Shown here: one piece after another, positions 40,501 through 50,171 of the stretch | Position numbering within the stretch: position 1 is the first letter of the stretch | Layout: every line of letters begins with the position of its first letter | DNA from: Neonectria sp. B-13 | Lineage: Eukaryota; Ascomycota; Sordariomycetes; Hypocreales; Nectriaceae | Direction of reading: 5' to 3' | Length of the DNA stretch: 57,525 nucleotides | Assembly (NCBI GenBank): GCA_002682825.1 | Contig: NOKP01000008.1 | Location: forward strand, 1,754,093-1,811,617 | Translations under genes and position numbers: made by a program | Notes under the pieces: generated by a model | What the model saw: the letters and a program-made list of their open reading frames with translations, nothing else | Databases searched by the model: none | What the model was told of the DNA's origin: nothing

Positions 40501-42395
40501 CTACTGGTACTTGTAGTCCCCAACTGCCGGTCTCGCAATCCCATCGTCCACATACGGTGGGAGTTGCTCCGTCCCGCTCGCAGCAGCCGTACTGCTCTGT
40601 CCAGCCGCGACCGGGACTTGGACCGGCGGCCCGGACTCCTTCCCGTCCTTGTCCTTCACTGAGAGGACCCCGGCCTCGGCTCCCTTGAGGGTCTCCAGCA
40701 GGACCCGCCCCCCCGCAGGCCACATCCCCGAAGGGCCTTGAGCTGGGACCTCGCCCTTGAGGATCTTTTCTACGGACACCCGCTCACCGTAGAAGGCTGC
40801 GTTGGCGTCCTTGCGCTCGACCACCACCGTGCCGTCGATCTGAATCCCCGCGTAGAATCCCCGCGACTTGACGTATGAGAAGACCGGCTTGAAGCTGTTG
40901 GCGCTGAGGCTGCGTCGCTTGCTGGGAGTGCCTGCTTCGGGCTTCAGCGTCTGCTTGTCGTCTGGAGTCTCTGGCACTGCGCCCTCCTTGGTCTTTCTCC
41001 CCTCGCGGTTCTCCATCGCCGTGCCAAATTCGACGGCACCTCCAGCTCCGTACGGTCCAGCGACTACTGCCAGGTCGGTACCCAGGCCGACGCGCGTGTT
41101 GGTAAAGGCCGCCAACGCCTCCCGGCTGTTGATGACGCACACACAGTCGTAGATGTCCAGACCCATCGAGAAACCTCCACCCACCGAGTGCACCTGGATG
41201 CCAGAGGGAGGTCCCCACGAGCCGTCGGGAAGGCGCGCAATCAGGATACCAGAGCCCGTGGCGCCAGACACATTGAAGCCCGCGCGAAGCGTGGTGAAAA
41301 TGGCAAGGCCCACCGCCTTGGCGATGACCTTGGGCGGGATGGTAACAATGACGCGACTCTTGGGCTTGTTCTTTGTGGGGTCGATGATGGTGTCATTGGT
41401 CGCGGTGGCCTTGGGGTCGGTCGACGTGGGCGGCTGGCCGGAGCCGGGATCGGCATACACTCCTTTCTCTGTGACATGTTAGTTTCCATCGCAAGTGTGA
41501 AGCCGCCACAGGTGTGAGAGTAGGTGGTGGGTGGCTTACTGCAGAATGTCCTCAAAATAGAGGCTGCCTTGTCGCACTCCTTGTCCAGAGTCTCGGGAAG
41601 GAAACTCTGGCTGCCGAGCTTATGAGCCAGGCTGTTGATGGGCGCAGCCGCCTTGATACCAAGGTTGCTGAAACGCTCACTCCAGCCATGTTTCTTGTGG
41701 TGTTCCTCGGTCGACGTCGTAGCCGCTGCCGCTGGAACCGAAGCTGCAACCGCAGCTGGAACCGGAGCTGGAGCTGGAGCTGGAGCCGTCTCGTGCACGG
41801 TGGCTAGCGGAGGCGCCGAGTCGGACTGGTCGTTGATCGGGGGCGGAGCAAACGCGGGTGCCGCGGGGTTGTACTGCGGGATGTTATAGGCCTGCTCAGA
41901 CGACCGTTCACCGTGGACGACGGGGTGGGCGTTCAGAGGGTCGGGATGTTGGCCTTGCGAAGGAGGAGGTCCTGGAGGAGGAGGAGGGAAATGCGACTCG
42001 GAGGTGGATGTAGCAAAGTCGGCCTGGTGAGGAGGAGCTTGTTGCTTCTCGGACCCGGACGCGGCGGCAAAGATCCCTCCCTGCTGGGGCTGAGTGGGAG
42101 GAGGAACCTGCGCCTTCTCAGAGGTTGAGCCAGAGAATTCTCCCTGTTGATACGCCGGCGGAGGAGCAAACTGCTGCTGTTCCTGATGCTGGTATTCCTG
42201 ATGCGGGGGCGGGCCGGGAGGAGGAGGAGGGAAGTCTTGCTTCTCCGACGTCGACGTCTGTGGCTGGGTCGGGGGAGGAGGGAATTCGCCCTGCATGGGA
42301 GCCTGAGGAAGCAGTCCGCCCTGTTGCTGGGCGTGCTGCTGGCCCTGCTGCTGGCCCTCCTCCGGGTTGTAGACGATCTTTTCAGAGTTGGACAT
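40501..42395 (-). CDS. Ysc84/Las17-binding (SYLF) domain protein with proline-rich N-terminus
   Basis: Exons 42395-41540 and 41468-40501 (intron 71 nt, GTAAGC...ACTAAC...CACAG) give 607 aa. The first 240 residues are low-complexity, Pro/Gln-rich, with four or five imperfect copies of a unit built around TSEK and PPPPPGPPP, and a PPxY motif (PPAY, 79-82). The SYLF domain follows: KGVYADPGSG, TIPPKVIAKAVGLAIFTTLR, GFNVSGATGSGILIARLPDG, VGGGFSMGLDIYDCVCVINS and the lysine-rich middle. The C-terminal SH3 domain of yeast Ysc84/Lsb3 is not present. SYLF proteins bind phosphoinositides and actin at endocytic sites. The poly-Pro region could bind SH3 or profilin partners and the PPxY a Rsp5-type ligase. 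The tandem AP repeat (AP)n near residue 208 adds to the disordered N-terminus. Confidence 0.9.
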
Positions 42396-43123
42396 TGAGA
42401 GATGTGCTGGGTGTTGCTGTGGTTGTAAGGGTGAAGGTGAAGGTGGGGTATTTGGAAGCTCGAGCTGTCGATGTGACGGATATCAAGTAGGAAATAAGAT
42501 GAAAGAAGTCAGTGATAGGAAACAAAACGAAGAGACAAATCAGGAATAACCAGCAGGATTGAGGCCTTTATGTCTCCAACCCTTCTTCATGCATGATTCC
42601 TCATGCATGAGGAATCATTCCATCCATCCATCTTGGCCTTGCTTGCGCTGCGGCTGCTGTGATGTCATGGCGTGTGGCGTGTGACGGGCGGGGTGAAGGT
42701 GAATGTGAATGAATGCGTGCGACGCGTGGTGGCTGGAGCTTGGCTGCACAGCCACAAACGGTGATGCAATTTACGAGGCATCCAATCCTGGCAATTGGCG
42801 ACAGACTCGGGCTCAGCTCAGACTCGCGAGTCGTGCGAATGCTTCTAGGTTTTACTGTACTGGGTCATTTCCGGGCTCTGTTGTCAGATCAACCTCGGCG
42901 TTCGTTTTCCCCCGGCTGGAAGTCAGCCGTTGACAGAGGCCCTGAGGCTTGGCTTGGGTCGCTTGACTCGCTTGACTGACTGCCAGCCTCAAGCTCGGGA
43001 GCCGAGATGTGTCATGTCAGCCAGCCGAGACAACAGACTTTCTTTGACTCTTCCACAACGTGTTTTTCCTCGACGCTGTTCACGATCACTTCCTGAGACG
43101 TTCCTTTTGCAAACATCCTCGCC
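42396..43123. other. Divergent intergenic region with a palindrome
   Basis: The region is 728 bp between the Ysc84-type gene (minus) and the FSH1-type gene (plus). It contains the 26-bp palindrome at 42593-42618. The last ~100 bp before the FSH1-type ATG are pyrimidine-rich. No gene is seen. Confidence 0.5.
42593..42618. promoter_or_regulatory. Perfect 26-bp palindrome upstream of the Ysc84-type gene
   Basis: Bases 42593-42605 (ATGATTCCTCATG) are followed directly by their exact reverse complement at 42606-42618, with no spacer. It lies 198 bp upstream of the Ysc84-type ATG (42395, minus). It could be a dimeric transcription-factor site or a DNA cruciform; nothing shows which. Confidence 0.6.
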
Positions 43124-43906
43124 ATGACGCAGACAAACGGCGACGCCCGCCCTCCGCTCCACCTCCCGCGCATCCTCTGCCTCCACGGCGGCGGCGTCAA
43201 CGCGCAGATCTTCCAGCTGCAGTGCCGCGGGCTCATCACGCGGCTCAAGTCGTCGTTCCGCCTCGTCTTCGTCGACGCGCCGTTCCTGTCTGCGCCGCAC
43301 CCGTCCGTCGTCAGCGTCTACGGCGACCACGGCCCGTTCCGCCGCTGGCTCCGCTGGCAGCCCGACCACCCGGAGGTTGACGCCGAGGCCGCCGCCGCCG
43401 AGATCCGCTACCAGTGCCGCGCCGCCATGGACGACGACCCCGGCCGCGGCGACTGGGTCGGCATCCTGGGGTTCTCCCAGGGCGCCAAGATCGCCGCCAG
43501 CCTGCTCTGGACCCAACAGCGCGTCGCCGCCGAGCTGGGGCCCGCTGAGGCCGCGACCGACTTCAAGTTCGGCGTCCTCATGGCCGGACGCGGGCCGTTC
43601 GTCATGGTCGACTGGCGGCTGGACATGCCCCGCCACGTCGTCGACGCCGCCCTCATGAGCTCCGACTTTGATGACTGGCCCGAGACCAATACCGGGCCGC
43701 ACGTGCTGAGCATCCCGACCCTACACGTCCATGGCACGCGAGACCCGGGGCTAGAGCAGCACCGGGGGCTCAAGGACGCGTACTGCGAGTCCGGGACCAC
43801 CACCCTCGTCGAGTGGGATGGCGGACACCGGCTGCCCATCAAACCCCACGATGTTGAGGCTGTCGCGAGTGGGATTCTCGAGTTGGCCCGGGATGCATCT
43901 GAATAG
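43124..43906 (+). CDS. FSH1-family serine hydrolase
   Basis: An intronless 260-aa frame with the FSH1 serine hydrolase fold, seen in yeast Fsh1-3, human OVCA2 and fungal polyketide-release enzymes such as LovG. Motifs are LPRILCLHGGGVNAQIF (oxyanion hole), VFVDAPFLSAPHP, the nucleophile elbow GILGFSQGAKIAASLL (Ser in GFSQG), HVHGTRDPG (Asp) and WDGGHRLP (His). The whole triad is present. It should hydrolyse an ester or thioester in the cytosol; the substrate is unknown. There is no polyketide synthase in the window to suggest a chain-release role. ATG 43124 has the leader context GCCATG. Confidence 0.92.
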   Translation: MTQTNGDARPPLHLPRILCLHGGGVNAQIFQLQCRGLITRLKSSFRLVFVDAPFLSAPHPSVVSVYGDHGPFRRWLRWQPDHPEVDAEAAAAEIRYQCRAAMDDDPGRGDWVGILGFSQGAKIAASLLWTQQRVAAELGPAEAATDFKFGVLMAGRGPFVMVDWRLDMPRHVVDAALMSSDFDDWPETNTGPHVLSIPTLHVHGTRDPGLEQHRGLKDAYCESGTTTLVEWDGGHRLPIKPHDVEAVASGILELARDASE

Positions 43907-44101
43907 AGCTGGTGATGAGACGATACAGTTATGAGATGATACAGAGATGAGACGGTATGGTGATAAAGACGATAGAACGGTACACGGCTGGCGCCAGTTT
44001 TCATTCAATGATCGACCTTGATTATTCTTCGTAGTTCATCCAAACTGCGCCACTGTGCTTGATTCTCAGCCAGTCGAGGTCGCTGTTCACGGCCGTGGTC
44101 T

Positions 44102-44316
44102 TCAAAGCAGGTGTGCCTCGGTGCTGAGCACAAACTCATCCAGATTAACCACATCCGGAGGCGAGAAGACGAGGTAAAAGTACTTCTGCGACTTGAAGAG
44201 CCAGACACTCTGCATTACGTCGATACTGCGCTGCACTGGATCCCACTGCATCGGCTTACCTCCATCGAGTCCAGCATAACCATGAGATGATAGAGAAGAG
44301 AATTGTCCCTAAGACG
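44102..44316 (-). pseudogene. Relic of a GH47 alpha-mannosidase C-terminus
   Basis: The minus strand encodes the last ~50 residues of a class I alpha-mannosidase (GH47): LDSMES then VWLFKSQKYFYLVFSPPD, then VVNLDEFVLSTEAHLL and stop. The ME-S-x-W-x6-KYFYLxFS-x-PDVV-x-LDE-x-V-x-TEAH pattern is diagnostic; the Thr of TEAH is a calcium ligand in the family. A 40-nt intron (44259-44220) splits the Met-Glu/Ser junction where it is needed, so this piece was once spliced. Upstream of 44316 the rest of the GH47 catalytic domain cannot be found in any frame. It looks truncated rather than functional. Confidence 0.65.
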
Positions 44317-45436
44317 CTAATTGTAGTCTGTAGTTGGTCAGTCTGCAAGTAAGCAGCGAGCACTGCCCCATCCATGTCCTCCTATCGGCTCAGCCCTGCC
44401 GGTGTTTTAGCATGTCGATATTAGGATTAACGTTGTCCAGACGCCCCCTACGTGAACCATCGGCATCTCACTGAGCGAACCACCTCTGCTGCTCAATTAT
44501 TCATTGCACGCTTTATCTAAGTTGGGGGCATGGAAAGCTCCAGTGCAGACACTGTGGAAATTGATTGCTGACAACAAGTCATCCCTCGCCATGACTAGAG
44601 ATCCTTGTTGGGATACTTGATGGTTGAAGAGATCGACACCGAGTATCGGGACATAGAAATCAGCCATGCAACCGCACAAGAACAAAGCCTCATCCCACCA
44701 TCACCGAGCCAGACTTACATCCATCTTCCTTGATCTAGAGTAGTCATGCACTGTCGGATCAGTCGCAGATGTGCTCAGCTGCTCATCGTCTTTGCCACCT
44801 TCCCCTTCACGCGCCAAAATCAGTCGAATCATCCTGCGTCAAATAACAAATCCGGCATGTGCTTCTTTCGGCAAGCTCAAGAGATGCAAGGGAAGTTGCA
44901 CCTCGCATACGAGATACATGGTATGTATATTGTTCTTGTCAACCGGGACGATGAGTACACAAGTCACCAAAACCCCTGAGATACAGAGTTTCACGGATTA
45001 GCGCGGCGAGCCCCCTTCTTTGTTTGGGCGGTTCACCAGCATACCGGATCAAGCTCGTATAAGTGCTTAATGAACCAAGTATACCGTGATGATCATCGAG
45101 ACGATGTCATACCCAGCCCGAAATAGCACTGCATCTCGCAGCTGACTGTTGTTGGGTCATGTCAAGTTGATAGCCAATTGCTTTCTTTGTGCGAGGAAGC
45201 CAAGTCGCCGACGCACGGTCTTTTCGAACCTATTGTTCTTCGAAGACAATATGAAGCGCCATGACTACGTTATACAAGGACTCGGCCTAGTAGGGATTAG
45301 CGAGCACAAAGAAGACAGACGTTGTGAAGGCACTTCGATGAAATACTAGATGTGGTTGATCTCAGTATATAAACCGGCGACTTCACATCTATATCAGTAG
45401 GCACATCATTCGTTTATCCTTTAACCATTCGCTACC
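44317..45436. other. Intergenic region, no gene recognised
   Basis: The region is 1.1 kb. A minus-strand 62-codon frame (44685-44497) has no recognisable domain. Its right end holds the TATA box of the secreted-protein gene. Nothing else is supported. Confidence 0.5.
45366..45373 (+). promoter_or_regulatory. TATA box of the cyanovirin-N-like gene
   Basis: TATATAAA lies 64-71 bp upstream of ATG 45437, a normal distance for a fungal core promoter with a short leader. Confidence 0.55.
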
Positions 45437-46185
45437 ATGTATTTCCTCATTATTCCCATCCTCGCAGCCGCTCTTGGCACCTTTGCGAACCCACTGACTC
45501 CCCCTGACGAGCCCACCAACTGCAACGTGGACAGCACTCAGGACTCCGAACTTGCTGTCGACATAACCAGCCACGAGCTCTTGGAGAGAGGCAAGGGCGG
45601 GTACGTCGGCTCTTGCACAGACATCAGATACTACCTCGGGACCCAGGACATGAAGGTGTACGAACTCAGCGAAAGCAACCCAGGCTTCGTCATCGGAAAG
45701 AAGCCGTTCATGGAATCGCCCGTCCTAGTGGCTCGATGCCCTAACTTGTCGGGCCAGACAAAATGCTCTGTGCTCAAGCTTGGCGATTGTATGGCGAACC
45801 GAGAGGGCCAGCTGCAGCCCAGCAAGAAGTAAGTCGATGAGATCGGCAATTCAGGTTCGCTCTCTAACATAAGCAGTGGTAACTGGCACGAGACTTGCAC
45901 CCAGTGCCGGTTTGTAGACGATGGAAAATACTTCTACTGTCGATGCTACACCGGAAAAGGCAAAGACCTTAAAGAGACCACCATCAACCTCAGTAGGTTT
46001 TTTCCGGTCAACGATAGACCTTACTGACTGTCATAGATAACTTCATCTCCAACTGGGACGGAAATTTAATGTGCTTTGCAAACAAGGGGACTCCAAAATA
46101 CTGCCCGTACGGCCCATCGTTTGAGATTCTGAAGTATGGAAGCAGCCCCTACCCGTACAATCATTGGGGAAAGCCCGAGGAATAA
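45437..46185 (+). CDS. Secreted cyanovirin-N-like (CVNH) protein
   Basis: Exons 45437-45828, 45877-45992 and 46037-46185 (introns 48 and 44 nt with CTAAC and CTGAC branch points) give 218 aa. Residues 1-17 form a signal peptide (MYFLIIPILAAALGTFA), with likely cleavage before NP. The mature protein has eight or more Cys. In two halves it has the CVNH pattern: SCTDIRYYL... CSVLKLGDCMANREGQL, and GNWHETCTQCRFVD... TINLNNFISNWDGNLMCF. Each half ends in the Leu-x(3)-Ile/Met-x-N-x-x-G-x-L signature. CVNH domains bind carbohydrate (high-mannose-like in cyanovirin); in fungi they may act as lectins at the cell surface or in microbial interactions. A propeptide-like segment (residues 18-50) ends near LLERGK. 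Start is set by the TATA box and signal peptide. Confidence 0.85.
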
Positions 46186-46642
46186 ATTGAGAGCGAGGGA
46201 AAATGAATACAGAGGGTTTGAGTCGGGGATTGTTATTAGGAAGAGAAGATCTTGAGTCGAGTTGGAGACCTTGGGTCGATGAGTGAGGTCGGTGATGGGT
46301 GTCCGCATGTTTTTTATCAAGACATTCATTTCCGGTTAATTCCTTTTCCAATCCATTCCTCACCATCAACAGTGAAGAAGGTTTCACCCAAGTCCAACCA
46401 GGCACTTGCTGACATCCGGGAGCCGACGGGAGATCACCGGGGTGAGGTGTGATGTGATGCCGGTAGATAAACGCGACTGCGCTAGAGCAGATAGCAGTGG
46501 GACCATGAAGCTGCCATGTAAATATTAGTGCTGCCGCGCTTATCTGAAGAACCTTGCCTCCCCACAACCCCGAAGAGGCAGCATTGGCAAGGTTGGGACA
46601 AGTTGTCTTAGTCTTCGGGGGAAGATGATGCGGTTGAACGGC
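46186..46642. other. Convergent 3' region, nothing recognised
   Basis: The region is 457 bp between the CVNH gene and the bZIP gene stops. No gene or distinct signal is seen. Confidence 0.5.
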
Positions 46643-47515
46643 CTACAATCGAATGTTGAGACGACTCTCGCCCCGACTTTGGCGCCACCGATTCGTCGAC
46701 TCGATCAACTCGGTGCACCCCTGGAGGAGCCATCTCCACTTCTTCAGGAACCCAACGTTGGCCTCCCAGCTGCGCGCATCCCACGGGTCACCCCAGACGA
46801 TCAGAAGAGCTTCATCGCGCTGACTGCCCCCCACAACGTCGAGGAGATCATGGCACAGGATGTCCTCATCCAGGGCCCCGCTGGTGATTGCGACGAGGAT
46901 GTTGTCGCGTAGACGAGGCAGCGGCAGGAGATCCGTCCAGGGGTGGTGCTCGATGGTCAACTGCAGCGGCGTCGGGCGAAGGTGTTCGGGACACGACGTC
47001 CACTTCGACGGGCCTCCACGACTGTTGAACGGAGAGATGAGGTCGTCGCTGCAGAGACCATCCACCGGTATCCCCAACGAAACCGCGTTGCGCGACAGAG
47101 CGTTCAGGGCATTGAGACGGATAAGTGCCGGGAGCGGCACGGCACTGGGGGTTTTGAGACTGTATTGGAGATGTGCAAGCTCCATAAAGGCATAGACGAC
47201 AGCGCGTACCCGGGGACATGTTGCGAAGCGGTATCCGTCGGAAGCCCAGGGTGCACGATGGACCAGCTGGCTGGGTTGGGTATGCCTCCTGCCTATGGGA
47301 CGTCAGCTACGCTCCACGCTCCACGATCCACGACTCCGCCGCAGCTACTGACGATAGGCTCTCTGGTTGAGGCGATTCTGGCGGCGTCTTCGGTCGGTGG
47401 CTTTTGTGATACCCGTCCAGTCATCTTCCGGGTCCCGCAGCTCTACAAGCTGAGGCCGACCGAGACCCACGTGGGGCTGGGATGGAGACGGACAGAGCTC
47501 GACTGATTCGGCCAT
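46643..47515 (-). CDS. bZIP transcription factor with DUF3425 domain
   Basis: Exons 47515-47349 and 47288-46643 (intron 60 nt, CA/GTAGCT...CTGAC...GGCAG) give 270 aa. The N-terminal part is VELRDPEDDWTGITKATDRR then RRQNRLNQRAYRQR, the basic region of the DUF3425-type fungal bZIP family (N-x2-NQRAYR). The C-terminal part starts TCPRVRAVVYAFMELAHLQY and has LGIPVDGLCSDDLISPFN and HHPWTDLLPLPRLRDNILVA, typical of DUF3425. The joining splice uses the second AG (GGCAG), which places the DUF3425 frame in phase. ATG 47515 has a CACCATGG context; an upstream in-frame ATG at 47572 would add 19 residues. The leucine zipper is short or cut by the intron. It is a nuclear regulator; targets are unknown. 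Confidence 0.85.
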
Positions 47516-48203
47516 GGTGTCGTCAAGTTCAGGTCTGGGAGCTAAGTCGAAGATTTGCCGGTAACGTGCCATATATGGCGTGCAACAGCTTATCAAGCAG
47601 GCCCCAGTGCTGCCGAGGGAAGTGGACCGACGTCTTGGCCATGGCCACCATGTGGCGGAACAGCCGCACTAATGCAGCCCGATTATGTAGGTTCAGACAC
47701 CGTGCCATCTTTGGCCCGAGATGGCGAGCCCGGCTCAAATTTATGCGAAACCAGGACGTCAAAGCTGGTGCATGACTGGATGTCTTTATCATTCGAGACT
47801 TGGAGTTGCTGGGGGCCGGTGCGCGGATTTGTAAAGACAGGCGCGGCAGTGTTTTCCGGTAAATAGATACCCGCCGTTTAATGGAGACACTTCAAAAAAT
47901 CAGTCGAGAACCCGTTTCCCTCCGGTGTTCCCGTAGCAGCAGCTGGGAATCAAAGGCCAAAATGACGATGCCACTGGGTCGTCATGCAACCATATCTGGC
48001 GATAGGTCCGATTCGGACGGGCCGTAGACCGCTAGATGATAGCTCCAGTGTTGATGAATTCTGGTGGAGACGGACTTGTAGAATTCGCTCATCGAGATAT
48101 AAAGCGGCCGCCAAAGTCCTCTCTTGGTGTTTTCGAAATACCCATCAAAAATAGCCTTCACGGACTCGCTCACCTCACCTCGCACTAATAAACCCGTTCC
48201 GAA
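47516..48203. other. Divergent intergenic region
   Basis: The region is 688 bp between the bZIP gene (minus) and the alcohol dehydrogenase gene (plus). A TATAAA is present at 48098-48103, about 100 bp before the dehydrogenase ATG. No gene is seen. Confidence 0.5.
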
Positions 48204-49400
48204 ATGGCAACCGACTATACTTTCCAGGGCTGGATGGGCCTGTCCCCTGACTCAGTCGAGGGCAACATGCAATGGGGCACCTTCGAGCCCAAGAAATGGG
48301 GAGAGGACGATGTCGACATCCAGATCACCCACTGCGGCGTCTGCGGCTCCGATACCCATACTCTGCGCTCCGGCTGGAGAGAGACCACATACCGTAAGTG
48401 ACCTACTTACGCCACTTAGTCGCTCTGACTGACCGGACCAGCGTGTTGTGTGGGCCATGAGATTGTTGGCAAGGCAGTGCGCGTCGGCAAGAACGTCAAG
48501 CACATCAGCGTCGGAGACCGTGTCGGCGTCGGCGCCCAAGCCCGCAGCTGCCTAGAGTCCGACTGTCCAGACTGCACTCGCGGCCGGGAGAACTACTGCA
48601 GCCGGCTGCACGTGGGAACGTACGCCTCCAAGTACCCCAATGATGAGGGCATGTCGTACGGCGGATACGCAGACTACAACCGAACGCACTCGCGGTTCGT
48701 CGTCAAGATCCCCGAGGGCCTACCTTCGGAGCATGCGGCGCCCTTGCTCTGCGGTGGCGTGACCATGTTCTCCCCGCTGCGCAACAACGGCTGCGGGCCC
48801 GGTAAGAGAGTGGGCATCATCGGCGTTGGCGGTCTGGGTCACTTCGGCGTGCTCTTCGCCAAGGCTCTTGGGGCGGACAAGGTGGTGGGTATCTCTCGCC
48901 GAGCTTCCAAGAAGGACGAGGTGCTGGCGCTGGGTGCGGACCAGTATATCGCCACCGAAGACGACGAGAACTGGGCGGGCGAGAATGCGCGGTCACTTGA
49001 CCTCCTCATCTGCACCGTTTCGAGTGCTAAGATGCCTATCACGGACTACATGAAGCTTCTCGACGTCGGCGGATCCTTCATCCAAGTCGGGTAGGTCTCT
49101 CCTATGTCAAAGTTCCAGTAAGCCATAGCTAACAGCTGCAGTGTCCCCGATGGCGGCAACCTGCCCCCAATCAGTGTCTTCACCCTCATCATGAGCGCCA
49201 TCAAGATCGGCGGCAGCCTCATCGGATCTCCCGGCGAGATCGAAGAGATGTTCCAGCTAGCCGTCGACAAGAAGATCAAGCCGTGGGTCGAGCTGCGGCC
49301 GATGGAGGAGGCCAACCAGGCCATTCTGGATCTCGAGGCGGGCAAGCCGAGGTATCGATATGTGCTGGTGAACCAGAAGCATCTTGAGAAGGACAGCTAG
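48204..49400 (+). CDS. Zinc alcohol dehydrogenase, NADP-dependent Adh6/7 (cinnamyl alcohol dehydrogenase) type
   Basis: Exons 48204-48393, 48442-49090 and 49142-49400 (introns 48 and 51 nt, CTGAC and CTAAC branch points) give 365 aa. The catalytic-zinc Cys is in THCGVCGSDTHTLRSGW and its Glu/His in VGHEIVGKAV. The structural zinc loop holds four Cys in CLESDCPDCTRGRENYC, with CX4CX2CX7C spacing rather than CX2CX2CX7C. The Rossmann motif is GVGGLGHFGVLFAKALGA, and the adenosine-phosphate loop is GISRRASKKDEV, which favours NADPH. It reduces aldehydes such as cinnamaldehyde or furfural to alcohols in the cytosol. It is divergent from the bZIP-DUF3425 gene, which may regulate it (inference). Confidence 0.92.
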
Positions 49401-49484
49401 AGGGCATGTAAAGTAGCAAAAGCCGCAATGTATGAAAAAGGGTTAAAGACGCTAGCAAGGAAGCCATCAAGGTCGTGAAAAGAA

Positions 49485-49516
49485 GCATGTCAGCATGTCA
49501 GCATGTCAGCATGTCA
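49485..49516. repeat. 8-bp tandem repeat GCATGTCA x 4
   Basis: Four exact head-to-tail copies of GCATGTCA lie 85 bp downstream of the alcohol dehydrogenase stop, in its likely 3' UTR. Confidence 0.95.
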
Positions 49517-49668
49517 GCAGGGGATAGTAGATGTAAGCTGCAGGAACCCGACGGGATCTAAACCCGGTAATTCCATACCCCGCAAATCGCATCGCCGTGA
49601 CAAGACTCCGGACCGGACTGCCCGTTCTATTCGGCGCAACACCGGCAACCTACGGCAACCAACGCACC

Positions 49669-50171
49669 ATGCCCCGATCCGACGAGGCCACGGCCTTCTT
49701 CCACGCCGTCTACGCGGCCGTGCAAGAAATCCCCCACGGCCGAGTCACCACCTACGGCCACATTGCCGCCCTCGTAGGGACTCGTACGGATTGCCCGCTG
49801 AGCCGGAGCCGAAACAGCGCTGACAAACCACAGCCCAGCGCCCGCGCCAGGTCGGCGTCTGTCTCAAGCACTTGCCGACAGACACGACACTGCGCTTCAA
49901 CCACGACAACGTGCCCTGGCAGCGGGTCATCAACGCCAAGGGTATCATCTCGCCAAGGTTTGTTTCCCGTGCGGTCCGTCTACAGTTGGCTGGCTGACGT
50001 TTCAGGTCCCAACCCGAGGGAAGTCGCACGCAAGCTGCGGCGCTGCGAGCTGAAGGCGTGGAAGTCTCCACAAGCGCCATGGGAGAACTGTCCGTTGACT
50101 TTGCAGAGTACGGCTGGTTCCCGGAAGACCTCCCTTCGGAAACCAACGACTCGGGGACTGGCACAGACTGA
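49669..50171 (+). CDS. atl1: Alkyltransferase-like protein (ATL/Atl1 family)
   Basis: Exons 49669-49783, 49834-49957 and 50006-50171 (introns 50 and 48 nt, each with CTGAC) give 134 aa. The protein aligns with the DNA-binding domain of O6-alkylguanine-DNA alkyltransferases: FFHAVYAAVQEIPHGRVTTY, GHIAALVGTPQRPRQVG, and then VPWQRVINAKGIISPR in place of the PCHRV active site. The catalytic Cys is therefore Trp, as in ATL proteins, which bind O6-alkylguanine without repairing it and hand the lesion to nucleotide excision repair (S. pombe Atl1). The usual His after Trp is Gln here. The first GTPQRP junction is rebuilt by splicing. The length is close to Atl1 (about 110 aa) with an acidic C-terminal tail. 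ATG 49669 is used; upstream codons contain no ATG in frame. Confidence 0.88.

Noticed and set aside
44497..44685. Minus-strand 62-codon frame as the missing body of the GH47 relic
   Set aside because: Its translation shows none of the GH47 catalytic motifs and it is separated from the relic by frame-broken sequence.
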